NCBI RefSeq assembly: GCF_900167445.1
Contig: NZ_FUZT01000004.1
Coordinates: forward strand, 62,001 to 126,000
Length of the DNA stretch: 64,000 nucleotides
Reading direction: 5' to 3'
DNA from: Maledivibacter halophilus
Lineage (GTDB): Bacteria > Bacillota > Clostridia > Peptostreptococcales > Caminicellaceae
The notes below the pieces were generated by a model that saw nothing but the letters and a program-made list of their open reading frames with translations, was not told where the DNA came from and ran no database searches. The translations under genes and the position numbers were made by a program. How positions within the stretch are numbered: position 1 is the stretch's first letter; every line of letters begins with the position of its first letter. This document shows, in pieces, positions 8,601-17,054 of the stretch.

Positions 8601-10610
8601 GTAATAGAGGGGTTAAAGGCAGAAATAGAGGAAACAAAGAAACACTATGAAAAATTAAAATCCACAGAAAACACTGAATCAGAAGCAAGAAAATTAATAT
8701 TAGATGGAAACCAAAAGGAATTAGTTAAACTATTAAACACATATACTCCAAAATGGCAAGATGCAGGGCAGAGCATGAGTTCTAAAATTATTGATGGGCT
8801 TAATAGTGAAAAGCAAACTTCTCAGGATGCTATTGATCAAATGCTAAATGTCAAGAGTGTAGTTGATGAACAAAAGATAGCTTTAGAAGGACTTAATAAG
8901 AAAATATCTTCATTGGAGCAAGAATCTAAAAAGGCAAGTACATCAAGCAGCGGTGCAAGTGATTCAATAAATGCTATGGGAGATATGGCATTAGATACTT
9001 CACAGGATTTAGAGACACTGGCAAATTCAGAGGGTGTAGTTGCAGATAAAGCAAAAGAGACAACAGATAATTTTAAACAATCAAAGGAAGAAATGAAAAC
9101 AGCTATTGATGATTATATTTCTAAAAACAACGAATTAACAGGTCAATTGACCACAGCCTATTTAAGTGTAGAAGGCGTTACAGAAGAAATGAAAAATAAT
9201 GTTATAGGCAAATATGAAGAATTATCATCTTCTACAAATAAAGAGATTGAAACCCATAAAAATAATACACTATCAACTTTAAATCAGTTGTTTTCTGAAA
9301 GCAAAACTCTAACAGAAGAAGAAAAGAAAGCTATACTTAATACTGTTAACAATAAATATACTGAAATGCAAACTAAAACTACAGAAGGTCAAAATAGAAT
9401 TAATGAAATTTTTACTATTGCAAGCAACAAAAAACGTACTTTATCTGAGGAAGAAAAGAGAGAAATAAATAGAATACAAGGGGAAATGTCTAAAATAGCA
9501 ATAGAAACACTGTCTGATAGTGAAATAGAGCAAAAAGCTATATTTGAACGACTAAAAAGTGAAGCTGATAGAATTACTTTAGAACAAAAAGCAGAAGTTG
9601 TTAAAAATAGTATAGAGCAAAAGGAAAAAACTATAAAAGAAGCTGAACAGCAACGTAAAGACACTATAAAAGAAATAATCAAACAACGAGATGTAATGGG
9701 TATAATTTCAGAGGAACAGGCTGAAAAGTTAATAGAAGAAGCAAAAAGACAGTATAATGAAGCTAAAGACAAAGCAGAAAAAATGCATAATAAAGTTGTG
9801 GAAGAAGCTAAGAAACAAGCAAGCGAGCATATTAATGAGGTTATTTGGGAAACAGGAGAAGTTAAATCCAAGTGGCAGCTCATGAAGGAAGATGTTATTA
9901 CTAAAACTATTGAAATGAAAGACGATGTAGTAAAATTTATAAAGAAAATGGGAACAAATATATCAGAAGCATGGGAGAATATTAGAACTGATGTAAAAGA
10001 AAAAGTTGAAAAAGTTAAGGAAGTTACAGTAGATGCAATAGAAGAAACGAAAGAAGAAGTTGAGTATTATGTTGACAAAATGAAAGATATTTTTGGCAGC
10101 ATAATAGATAAAGCTAAGAATGCAATAGATAAAATAAAAGAGTTTAACGGTATGAAGGTTAAAGACAAAGTTTTAAAAATTACAAGAAAAGTTAAAACAG
10201 TATATTCAAGTGCAAAAAAAGCTATAACAGGAAATGCAATCGGAACTAATGACTTTGAAGGTGGATTGACTTGGGTATCTGAAAAAGGTAACGAGTTAAT
10301 ACAAGAACCCAGTGGGCGTTCTTATGTGGCTACTGGTAAACAATTACTTGATTTACCTAGGCACACTAAGATATTTACTAATACACAGACTCGAAGAATT
10401 ATGTCGGGTGAAGCTTATAAGAATAATAGTAATAATATTAAAATTGATATAAACTACAATAAATTAGCAGATGCTATTGCTAGTAAATTAGATGGTGTTA
10501 ATCGAGGTGTTACACAGAATCTCACTATAAACAGTTTACAACCTTTAAGTCCTGCTGAAACAGCAAGAAAAATTAAAGCTGCTAGTAGGGAACTTGGGAT
10601 GTTATGGTAG
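5628..10610 (+). CDS. Phage tail tape measure protein
   Basis: 1660-residue tape measure from GTG 5628, with AAGGCAGGTGG just upstream; the TTG at 5607 has no such site. Residues 15-150 are coiled coil and residues about 155-480 are the TP901-type tape-measure core. Two hydrophobic segments lie near residues 493-508 and 577-600 (TANPIGLVITAVAGLIAILT). The GIHSPSRVM motif is near 764, then about 720 residues of charged coiled coil, and the GTNDFEGGLTWVSEKGNEL motif comes near 1538. At roughly 1.5 angstrom per residue the tail would be about 250 nm, which is long for a siphovirus. Confidence 0.95.
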   Translation: MAKENSGVNVEVGLSSSDFKKGIAQINRSLRVLDSEFKKSKAEMGGFEKGLDQMKLKSQSLSKKLEVQQDKVRLLSEQYEKVKKAKGDDNKETQNMLVQLNRAKTEMTKMQNQLNKVNKDIKEQGSRWKQLSDKLDKASKKMKSVGNRLSRVGKDLTSKLSIPIVAAGTAAVKFSGDFEESSNKVATIADTTVKSISQLNKGVLKLSNDTGIAATELNEALYQTISATGDTANALDYVEVSTKAAEGGFTDTTTAVDGLTTVMNAYGLKGKKAFKSVADQMLQAQNYGKTTFGEMAQSIGNVIPIASKLEVSTEELFASIATLTKNGIQTSQAITGLKAAYSNILKPSKQASELAAKLGLEFNSAHLKSIGWAEFLDEIRNKTGGNEEQMAKLFGSVEALNSVTVLATKGSEDFSGALEAMKNSTGTTEKAFEKMNRGTKDSIADLVNSLKNLAISFGKILAPTVNQMVEKMQGFVNWVQSLDEGQKKLITTIGLLTSGVGVGILVIGKFASAIGTSIEVGSKMIKTIKALELANIKNTAKTIASTASMAAQKGAMIAGAAATKAVTAAQWLLNAALTANPIGLVITAVAGLIAILTALYFKNETVRKALQKAWEGLKAVAKIVGNGIGKAWESTRKKVSETWTKLKDNTRKTWNLISKEIEKNGGGIKGVMITYTKGYISVWKKGFETLDNITGGRLGKIVGKIKDFGKNSIYALKRVPSKMKEMGAYIIQGLKNGITNKAHEVIDYMKSLANKIKNGFKKVMGIHSPSRVMQEYGRYIDEGLKIGMEDGEDDVLDQAKKIAKGIEDSIQVNVDKLDRFANKVVEAVKKKYEDIEEAEINSLNRQIEAQENASNKIIKQYDKEYMAKLKVIDKEEYDRLQAIQSEIDAIDAKTQAEEKALREQESKKKQARLKQAVEEANNDEERKRAKEELNKFLLEREREKILEERKQQKESLKEEMDAIKEQTGKKKDELKAEYDNKKANELAKNKEVIEGLKAEIEETKKHYEKLKSTENTESEARKLILDGNQKELVKLLNTYTPKWQDAGQSMSSKIIDGLNSEKQTSQDAIDQMLNVKSVVDEQKIALEGLNKKISSLEQESKKASTSSSGASDSINAMGDMALDTSQDLETLANSEGVVADKAKETTDNFKQSKEEMKTAIDDYISKNNELTGQLTTAYLSVEGVTEEMKNNVIGKYEELSSSTNKEIETHKNNTLSTLNQLFSESKTLTEEEKKAILNTVNNKYTEMQTKTTEGQNRINEIFTIASNKKRTLSEEEKREINRIQGEMSKIAIETLSDSEIEQKAIFERLKSEADRITLEQKAEVVKNSIEQKEKTIKEAEQQRKDTIKEIIKQRDVMGIISEEQAEKLIEEAKRQYNEAKDKAEKMHNKVVEEAKKQASEHINEVIWETGEVKSKWQLMKEDVITKTIEMKDDVVKFIKKMGTNISEAWENIRTDVKEKVEKVKEVTVDAIEETKEEVEYYVDKMKDIFGSIIDKAKNAIDKIKEFNGMKVKDKVLKITRKVKTVYSSAKKAITGNAIGTNDFEGGLTWVSEKGNELIQEPSGRSYVATGKQLLDLPRHTKIFTNTQTRRIMSGEAYKNNSNNIKIDINYNKLADAIASKLDGVNRGVTQNLTINSLQPLSPAETARKIKAASRELGMLW

Positions 10611-10620
10611 GAGGTCAAAT

Positions 10621-11469
10621 ATGCAAAGCATAATCTATACGAATGAGAAAGGGCAAAGTATTAAACTAACAAATACTAAGCCTTTTTTTTTACAAACTAT
10701 AGAAGGGACTGGTGCAGTTAATACTGATGTACAAATGCAAAAGGCTCCTTTTCAAGATGGAGAAACCCACATAGATACGTTACTAGAATCAAGATATTTA
10801 ACATTAGAGGTAGTTATTCTGAGTAAGAACCAAAATCAGCTTTATGAATATAGGCAGCAGTTATCAAAAACCTTTAATCCAAAGATTAAAGGTTTTATAA
10901 AATATATTAATAATAATACTGAAAAAATACTATCAGTAGTGGTTGAAAAAGCTCCAGTATGGGGAAAAACAAGGCCGAATGTACAGCCTTGTATTATAAG
11001 CTTAATAGCTCCTAGTCCATTTTGGCTAGATACTTTTATTGAAGGAGAGGAACTTTCATATCTAATGGGAGGAATAAAATTTGGCTTACGACTACCTACA
11101 ACCTTCAGCTATCGTGGGAAGAAGAAAAAAATAGTTAATAGTGGTGATGTATCAACTCCAGTTAAGATAGAATTCTATGGCCCAGGTAGTAATCCTACTA
11201 TTCATAATGAAACAACAGGGGAACTTATAAAGGTTAAAAAAGAGCTTCTAGAAGGTGAAATATTAAAAATAGATACAACCTTTGGGAATAAAAAAGTTGA
11301 AATTGAAAGGCTAAATGGCAGCATTGAAAATGCATTTGGATATATTGAGCTTGATTCAGTGTTTTGGAGTTTAGTTCCAGGAGAAAATATTCTTTCATAC
11401 GAATCTTTAAATGACTCCCAGAAAACAAAGGTGAAAGTAACATATAGAAATAGATATACCGGGGTTTAG
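10621..11469 (+). CDS. Distal tail protein (Dit-like, siphovirus tail family)
   Basis: 282-residue protein from ATG 10621, with AGGAGGT at 10609-10615 giving standard spacing. Its KAPFQDGETHIDTLLESRYL segment, and the SKNQNQLYEYRQQLSKTFNP segment that follows, match the N-terminal hexamer-forming domain of siphophage Dit proteins. The C-terminal half has a galectin-like strand pattern (VKIEFYGPGSNPTIHN). Dit forms the hub joining the tube to the tail tip. It follows the tape measure, the usual order. Confidence 0.88.
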   Translation: MQSIIYTNEKGQSIKLTNTKPFFLQTIEGTGAVNTDVQMQKAPFQDGETHIDTLLESRYLTLEVVILSKNQNQLYEYRQQLSKTFNPKIKGFIKYINNNTEKILSVVVEKAPVWGKTRPNVQPCIISLIAPSPFWLDTFIEGEELSYLMGGIKFGLRLPTTFSYRGKKKKIVNSGDVSTPVKIEFYGPGSNPTIHNETTGELIKVKKELLEGEILKIDTTFGNKKVEIERLNGSIENAFGYIELDSVFWSLVPGENILSYESLNDSQKTKVKVTYRNRYTGV

Positions 11470-11484
11470 AAAGAAGGTGAGAAA

Positions 11485-12558
11485 TTGGCAGAGAAATATA
11501 TGTTTTTTGATAGTACCATGGATGATGAAAGGAATTATAGTGCCGATGAATTTGCGGAGTATTTTAGGCGATTTATTAGAAACGGTGTTTTTAATGGTGA
11601 TGGGGACGACTTGAAAGTTGGTGCACAAGGGCAGGACATGAAAACTCATATTCTTCCTGGTTATGCCTGGGTTGAAGGCTATCTTTATAAAATTGATATG
11701 GAGCCTTTAAAACTATACCACCAAAGTGCACATGCTAAGTACAATCGCATTGATAGGGTAGTAATAAGATTAGATAAGACCTTGGAAAATCGCTATGTAA
11801 AGGCCTTTATTTTAACCGGCACTCCAGCCGAAACACCCCAAGTGCCAGAACTAACTCGTGATGAAAACATCTATGAGTTGGCTTTAGCGCAAGTGGAAAT
11901 CCTTGCTGGGAAAAGTTTTATAGAAGCACACCAGATAACTGATGAAAGACTAAATAACGAAGTTTGTGGTTTTGTTACACATTTATTTGAACAAGTAGAT
12001 ACTACAGAACTATTTAATGAATGGAAAATTTATCTAGATGCAAAAAGAGCACAAGGAAATGAACAACTAACCATCTGGTTGAAGTATATGGCTAGTAAAA
12101 AACAGAATATTGATATCGAATACACTGCTTTTCTAGCTTCACTGCAGAGCAAATTTTTAGCTTTTCAGACTACCTGGAGTAATTGGACAAAGGAAAAACT
12201 AGCAACACCTGATGGGGAGTTTTATATACAGTGGAAAAGTTGGTTTGATGAAGTACGAAAGGTATGGGATTCATGGTTTAAGAAAGAAGCTCTTAAAGTT
12301 TGGCGAACTTGGGTAGAGGATAAATTGGCGACACCGAATGGAGAGTTTTATGTAGAGTGGAAAGAGTGGTTTGAAGAAATTCAAGATGTTAGCAACCTAG
12401 TGCCACGTAGTCATTTTAAAGCCCATCGAGATCGTACAGTAAGAGAGGAAACCCACGGCTTACGTATTAGCGGTAATAATCTGGAAGTGGAAATCAGTGA
12501 TGGAAAATGGCGTAGGTTAGAAGGGTTAGCTGTAATCAATACATGGGGAGGAATGTAG
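11485..12558 (+). CDS. Phage tail-tip/fibre-like structural protein with WxxWF repeats
   Basis: 357-residue protein from TTG 11485, with AAGGTGA upstream. Residues 1-170 resemble the N-terminal attachment domains of baseplate or fibre proteins (MKTHILPGYAWVEGYLY, YNRIDRVVIRLD). The middle is a Trp-rich helical region. Two near-identical modules end it (GEFYIQWKSWFDEV and GEFYVEWKEWFEEI), and a third copy occurs in the next gene. A short beta domain closes the protein. I place it in the tail tip by position; no exact family is recognised. Confidence 0.7.
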   Translation: MAEKYMFFDSTMDDERNYSADEFAEYFRRFIRNGVFNGDGDDLKVGAQGQDMKTHILPGYAWVEGYLYKIDMEPLKLYHQSAHAKYNRIDRVVIRLDKTLENRYVKAFILTGTPAETPQVPELTRDENIYELALAQVEILAGKSFIEAHQITDERLNNEVCGFVTHLFEQVDTTELFNEWKIYLDAKRAQGNEQLTIWLKYMASKKQNIDIEYTAFLASLQSKFLAFQTTWSNWTKEKLATPDGEFYIQWKSWFDEVRKVWDSWFKKEALKVWRTWVEDKLATPNGEFYVEWKEWFEEIQDVSNLVPRSHFKAHRDRTVREETHGLRISGNNLEVEISDGKWRRLEGLAVINTWGGM

Positions 12559-12561
12559 TAT

Positions 12562-13359
12562 ATGGGAAGTGCAGTACGACTTAATAAAGGAACATTATTA
12601 AATGCTTTTGAGCCTTTGTATCAAGTACCAAATAATAGGGTAGTAATATTAAAATCTATAATTTTAACCAATTTATCAGAAACAGCACAAAATGTGAGTT
12701 TGAAGATGGCTGGTGCATATGTGATGAGGGATAAAGTTCTTTCTGCAGGGGAATCTTATCAAGCATCAGTATTTGATCAGATTATAGTATCTCAAGAGAT
12801 TATTGAAGGTAAAGCAAGTCAACCAGAAGCGGTGGATTGCTATATTAGTGGAAAGCTACTTTTGCCTCAAGATATAGCAAGTGAAACCCAGTGGATGCAG
12901 GAACAATGGGATGCTTGGTGGGCTAATCATCCAGAAGTTTATAAAAACCTTTGGGATGCTTGGCTGGAAAGTAAAACTGGTGAGCCTAATGGGGATTTCT
13001 ATGTAGAGTGGAAAGAGTGGTTTGACCGCATACAGGAAATTACTAACGAAACAGCTGACCTAGTGCCTTGGAGCCTTTTTAGGCAGCATGAAGCTGACTT
13101 TTCAGCCCATGGAGATTTGGCAAACACATATCGTTCTGGGAAAGATGAAAAAGGGATCTTTACTACTATTGAATGGCACCGTCAGGATGGAACTTTAGCT
13201 AAAAAGTCTGTATTAAGTGGGGGGAATTCCCCACGATATACAAATCGCACAGTTACTTATTATGGTACTGATGGAGAAACAGTTGATGGGGTCGCTGTAT
13301 ATAAGCAAAAATACAACGAAGTAGGAGACTGGATAGAGGAGGTAATTACGGATGAATGA
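12562..13359 (+). CDS. Phage tail protein sharing the WxxWF module
   Basis: 265-residue protein starting 3 bases after the previous stop. Residues 1-105 look like a beta-sandwich (RVVILKSIILTNLSETAQNV), possibly a fibre or carbohydrate-contact domain. Residues about 110-160 contain the module GDFYVEWKEWFDRIQ found twice in the upstream protein. The C-terminus is beta-rich (WHRQDGTLAKKSVLSGG). It overlaps the next gene by 8 bases. Adsorption or fibre assembly is likely from context; the family is unknown to me. Confidence 0.6.
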   Translation: MGSAVRLNKGTLLNAFEPLYQVPNNRVVILKSIILTNLSETAQNVSLKMAGAYVMRDKVLSAGESYQASVFDQIIVSQEIIEGKASQPEAVDCYISGKLLLPQDIASETQWMQEQWDAWWANHPEVYKNLWDAWLESKTGEPNGDFYVEWKEWFDRIQEITNETADLVPWSLFRQHEADFSAHGDLANTYRSGKDEKGIFTTIEWHRQDGTLAKKSVLSGGNSPRYTNRTVTYYGTDGETVDGVAVYKQKYNEVGDWIEEVITDE

Positions 13360-15196
13360 TTTAGTATTACATGGCTTGGGAAGGGGATTGTCAGACCCAG
13401 GTGTTATACCTATTGAAGGATTAATTCCGATTATAGCTTCAGATAAATTAAAGGGGATGGGATTACCTTTTACTCATCGTTCCCTAGGAATTCTGTCTGA
13501 CCGCAAGGGTGTAAATCATTATCACAATGGAAAAGTGTATGTATTGCACAGTTTAGGGGTGACAATTTATGATGCCCTTTCTGGGGAGGTAATAGCTGAT
13601 AATACCCACTCATCTTCTTCAGCACACATGATACCTGACCTTGCATCTACTGACGATAGTTATTATCTTGCACAAAACACAAAACTGTATAAATACGCTT
13701 TAGATGGAAGTATAATTTGGGAAGCATCAACATCTCGAAATATTGGATGTATAGCAGTAGAAACATCTGGTGTTTATGTTGGAGAGCGTTATTCTAGTGG
13801 TTCTAAAGTCTATAAATTTAAAAGAACTAATGGGGATAAAATTTGGGAAACAGCATCAGTTTCAGATTATGTAATGGGGTTAGCAGTTAATGAAACTACA
13901 GTTATTGTAAGTTATGGTAATAGTATAATTAAAAGGCTTAACTGCTCGACGGGAGCTGACATATATTCCTATACTATACCTAATAATTACGATTCGTATG
14001 CACTTGCCATTGAATCGGGTACTAATCATTTTTATTCAATAGATAGCAAAAGGATCCTTCGAAAGCATAGTTATCAAACAGGGGAACCTATATTTGAGCG
14101 AACCAATGCCAATGTATGTAATGTATATAATTTGTTCATTGATAGTGGAAATAATATATATACAGTTTCTGACCAAGAAATTACCAAGCTTGATAATCAA
14201 CTGTCTGATTTTATCTGGCGTGAAAATTGCAGCATTAGTAACAATGATATTGAAGGTTTTGGTTTTGATAAAGAACTAGGGAAAATCTTTGTGTTGCGAC
14301 AGCACACAGCAAGAGTTTTATCAACAGAACAGCAGTGGTCAAATTTTATTCCTCATCAATTTGAAGGAACAATTAATTCTATAGATGTAGATAGAAACGG
14401 CAATTTATATGGTGCCAGTGATGATTGTACAGTAAGAAAGTTTAATGCCCTAGGTAAACAGCAGTGGATATATGACCATGACCGGATTATGAACTTTGTT
14501 AGGGCAGATAATAAGGGGAATGTTTTTGTTGCTGATGATTCACAAACATTGAAAAAATTAGATTCCCTTGGAGTAGAGCAGTGGTCATGCAGCATATCAG
14601 AAACAACGGGGAAGGTAACAGATTTAGTGGTAAATAGCGAAGGAATAATTCTAGTTAGTATTACAAACAGATCAAATAGAAATGACTACTTAGTTAAAAT
14701 ATCTCCTGAAGGAAGTGTTTTAAATGTAAAAGAAATAGGTATTAGTGGTGTGTTTCATAAATTATACCTTTGGGATGACCATACAGTATTGGCACTGGAT
14801 AGACTATATAATATTGATACCTTAATATGTCTCTATTATTTTAATGGAGCAAAGGCCATATTTAATGTTTACGGTGATTTTATCTATGATCTTAGTGGTA
14901 CTAGCATTCAAGTATTTAATAAATATTCTGGTGGGCACATGCATTCATTTACCATAAAAGATGTTAAATCCTATTTGAGAACAGTACAAGGTTTGGATGG
15001 AGCTATTTATGCTGTTGATACTAACAAAACTCTAGTTAAATTAACTGAAAGAGGTGAGGAATTATGGCGTTATCAGGCAAGGGATAATATCGCTGACATT
15101 AAAATAGATGATGAACATAATGTTTATCTGGCGACAGGTTATTACATTGAAAAACTAACCCAGACATTTCAGGTCAAAGGTTATGAAAAAGAGTAG
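13352..15196 (+). CDS. Phage tail-region protein with PQQ-like beta-propeller
   Basis: 614-residue protein made mostly of propeller blades of the PQQ/quinoprotein-like type. Recurrent blade signatures are LYKYALDGSIIWEAS, VYKFKRTNGDKIWE, VRKFNALGKQQWIYDHD, LKKLDSLGVEQWSC and LVKLTERGEELWRYQ. There is no signal peptide. The N-terminal 40 residues (MNDLVLHGLGRGLSDPG) probably attach it to the tail. Such propellers bind ligands or polysaccharides; here a receptor-binding role at the tail tip is inferred from its place among fibre genes. No catalytic residues are evident. Confidence 0.75.
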   Translation: MNDLVLHGLGRGLSDPGVIPIEGLIPIIASDKLKGMGLPFTHRSLGILSDRKGVNHYHNGKVYVLHSLGVTIYDALSGEVIADNTHSSSSAHMIPDLASTDDSYYLAQNTKLYKYALDGSIIWEASTSRNIGCIAVETSGVYVGERYSSGSKVYKFKRTNGDKIWETASVSDYVMGLAVNETTVIVSYGNSIIKRLNCSTGADIYSYTIPNNYDSYALAIESGTNHFYSIDSKRILRKHSYQTGEPIFERTNANVCNVYNLFIDSGNNIYTVSDQEITKLDNQLSDFIWRENCSISNNDIEGFGFDKELGKIFVLRQHTARVLSTEQQWSNFIPHQFEGTINSIDVDRNGNLYGASDDCTVRKFNALGKQQWIYDHDRIMNFVRADNKGNVFVADDSQTLKKLDSLGVEQWSCSISETTGKVTDLVVNSEGIILVSITNRSNRNDYLVKISPEGSVLNVKEIGISGVFHKLYLWDDHTVLALDRLYNIDTLICLYYFNGAKAIFNVYGDFIYDLSGTSIQVFNKYSGGHMHSFTIKDVKSYLRTVQGLDGAIYAVDTNKTLVKLTERGEELWRYQARDNIADIKIDDEHNVYLATGYYIEKLTQTFQVKGYEKE

Positions 15197-15207
15197 GAGG
15201 AATGAAA

Positions 15208-15483
15208 ATGTTATATGTATTTGAAGGTGGAAGTATAGTTTATGATGAAAGAGTTTTAACGGAAGAAGATAAAGCAAGAGCTGTAGCAGTAGAAGAATTA
15301 CCCCCTAAGGAAATACCTGCAGGAAAAACGGCAGTAATAAGAGCGAATAAGGCTGAAAATACAGTGTGGTGGGAATATGTGGATTCACCTCAATATTTAG
15401 AGTTCCAAAAGCTTGAGACTAAAGTCCAAGGGTTGCAGCAAGCCTTAGCAGAAATAACGATGATGATGGCAGGAGGTGAGTAA
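15208..15483 (+). CDS. Small phage protein with C-terminal coiled coil
   Basis: About 91 residues. ATG 15208 is chosen because AGGAGG at 15195-15200 lies 7 bases upstream; ATG 15202 would be only 1 base away. The beta-rich N-terminal part (MLYVFEGGSIVYDE) is followed by a short coiled coil (KLETKVQGLQQALAEI). It resembles the small proteins encoded after tail fibres that may act as fibre chaperones or trimerisation aids. Exact function unknown. Confidence 0.6.
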   Translation: MLYVFEGGSIVYDERVLTEEDKARAVAVEELPPKEIPAGKTAVIRANKAENTVWWEYVDSPQYLEFQKLETKVQGLQQALAEITMMMAGGE

Positions 15484-15484
15484 G

Positions 15485-15625
15485 ATGACATTTACTAAAA
15501 ATTCAGCCCTGGTAAAAAACGTATGGGTTCCACTGATTCTAGCAGGAATATATACAGAGGATCAAATTCCAGTCTTAGGAAATTTAAAAGAAGTCGTAGA
15601 GCAAGTCATTGCAGAAAATGAGTAA
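15485..15625 (+). CDS. 46-residue XkdX/CD1375-like phage protein
   Basis: Small gene with a strong site GGAGGTGA (15473-15480) before ATG 15485. The product has a VWVPLILAGIYTEDQIP stretch and the acidic helix EVVEQVIAENE. The pattern of a hydrophobic segment, GxYT and xxIP followed by a short helix is like the tiny CD1375/XkdX-type proteins found after tail-fibre genes in Firmicute phages. Role unknown. Confidence 0.65.
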   Translation: MTFTKNSALVKNVWVPLILAGIYTEDQIPVLGNLKEVVEQVIAENE

Positions 15626-15634
15626 TTTCCCTTG

Positions 15635-15666
15635 GAAAAAGAGTGTATTTTTTATGCTCCTTTTTC
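15635..15666 (+). terminator. Probable terminator
   Basis: GAAAAAGAG pairs with CTCCTTTTTC (one bulge), followed by a T-rich stretch. It separates the fibre genes from the Gp37-like gene. Confidence 0.55.
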
Positions 15667-15687
15667 ATTTTTGAAAGTAGGTGAAGC

Positions 15688-16794
15688 ATGAAACCAGTTA
15701 GAATATTTACACCATCTATTGAATTACTGGCTGAAATAGATAATTATGAAAGCCTTATATTTACAAGAAAATATCTTAAATATGGAGAATTTCAATTAAC
15801 AGTAAATAAACATAAGCAAAATACAAGATATTTAGAAAAGGGAAATATGATTTTGCTTGGAAATGATTCTAACAAGATAGGGATAATAAGGCATAGGGAA
15901 ATAAACCTTAATGAGCAAGGGAAGGCATCGGAAACACTTTTAATTAAAGGCTATACAATAGATCATTTGTTTACCCAAAGAATTATTCTGCCCCCTCCAG
16001 AAAGTGACCATGACTCTATTAAAGGAAATGCTGAGACAGTAATAAAACATTATATAAAAAATAGTATTGTAAATGCTTTAGATACTAATAGAAACATATC
16101 ATTTTTAAATATTCTTCCAAATAAAAATAGGGGAATTAATTTATCCTGGAAGAGTAGATATAAAAATCTTTCTGAAGAAATCCAGGAAATATGCAGTATT
16201 TCTGATATAGGAATTAAAACGAATTTAAACCATGAAACTAAAAAAATAGATATTGATATATATGAAGGCAGGGATTTAACTATAAATCAAACAGTTAATA
16301 GCCCTGTTATTTTTTCATATGAATTTGATAATATAAAAACCCAACATTATGTTGATTCTGATATAGGATATAAAAATTATGGATATGTTGGGGGAAGAGG
16401 AGAAGGAGCAGATAGGCAGATAGTAGAGACTGGAAAAGCTGCAGGAATAGATAGAATAGAAACCTTTATAGATGCTAGGGATATTACAACCATTGAAGAA
16501 TTACAAACCAGAGGAAATCAAAAGCTAGCTGAAACACCCCAGATAAAAACATTAGAAGGAGAAATACTTACCTATGGTCCTTTTAAATATGAAAAAGACT
16601 TTGATTTAGGCGATAAAGTAACGGTACAAAACAAGAGCTGGAATTTAACAATTGATGTTAGAATTACAGAAGTAACAGAAGTATATGAAGCTGATGGCTT
16701 TAAACTTGAAGTAAACTTTGGAAGCAATATACCTACATTTATTGATAAGATAAAGCAGGAACTTTCACAATTGAATTATGATGGAAGAAAGTAA
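15688..16794 (+). CDS. Siphovirus ReqiPepy6 Gp37-like tail protein
   Basis: 368-residue protein of the Gp37-like family, related to the tail-associated lysin/endopeptidase N-domain (gp27-like hub). Characteristic parts are EIDNYESLIFTRKYLKYGEF, the SETLLIKGYTIDHLFTQRII region, and the C-terminal DKVTVQNKSWNLTIDVRITE strands. AAGTAGGTGAAGC precedes the ATG. In most related phages it directly follows Dit; here it lies 4.2 kb later, after the fibre genes. It has no obvious peptidase domain. Confidence 0.85.
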   Translation: MKPVRIFTPSIELLAEIDNYESLIFTRKYLKYGEFQLTVNKHKQNTRYLEKGNMILLGNDSNKIGIIRHREINLNEQGKASETLLIKGYTIDHLFTQRIILPPPESDHDSIKGNAETVIKHYIKNSIVNALDTNRNISFLNILPNKNRGINLSWKSRYKNLSEEIQEICSISDIGIKTNLNHETKKIDIDIYEGRDLTINQTVNSPVIFSYEFDNIKTQHYVDSDIGYKNYGYVGGRGEGADRQIVETGKAAGIDRIETFIDARDITTIEELQTRGNQKLAETPQIKTLEGEILTYGPFKYEKDFDLGDKVTVQNKSWNLTIDVRITEVTEVYEADGFKLEVNFGSNIPTFIDKIKQELSQLNYDGRK

Positions 16795-16962
16795 ATATTT
16801 TGATAAGGGTATTTTATCAACACTGCCAAAAGCTTAATTGAAGGTAAACATTTAACTACAGTATTAAAAATATATTTACATTATTGGATATATTTTAAAA
16901 AATATAATAAATTATGTAAAATATATAAAATAGTACATTTATCGACATTTATTTCTTGGAAG

Positions 16963-16991
16963 TTGTGTTACTATGTAGGTGTAGGTATAAG
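16963..16991 (+). promoter_or_regulatory. Candidate promoter of the PPC-domain gene
   Basis: TTGTGT (16963-16968), a 17-base spacer and TATAAG (16986-16991), about 64 bases before the gene. It is the best sigma-A-like match in the 260-base gap at 16795-17054. Confidence 0.45.
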
Positions 16992-17054
16992 AGATTTATA
17001 TCTTACTGATAATACAAGAGTAAAAAATAACAATTAAAGGAGGACAAAAGAAAA

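Noticed and set aside
14094..14279. 61-codon plus-strand frame inside the propeller gene
   Set aside because: Alternative frame of a well supported 614-codon gene, without RBS.
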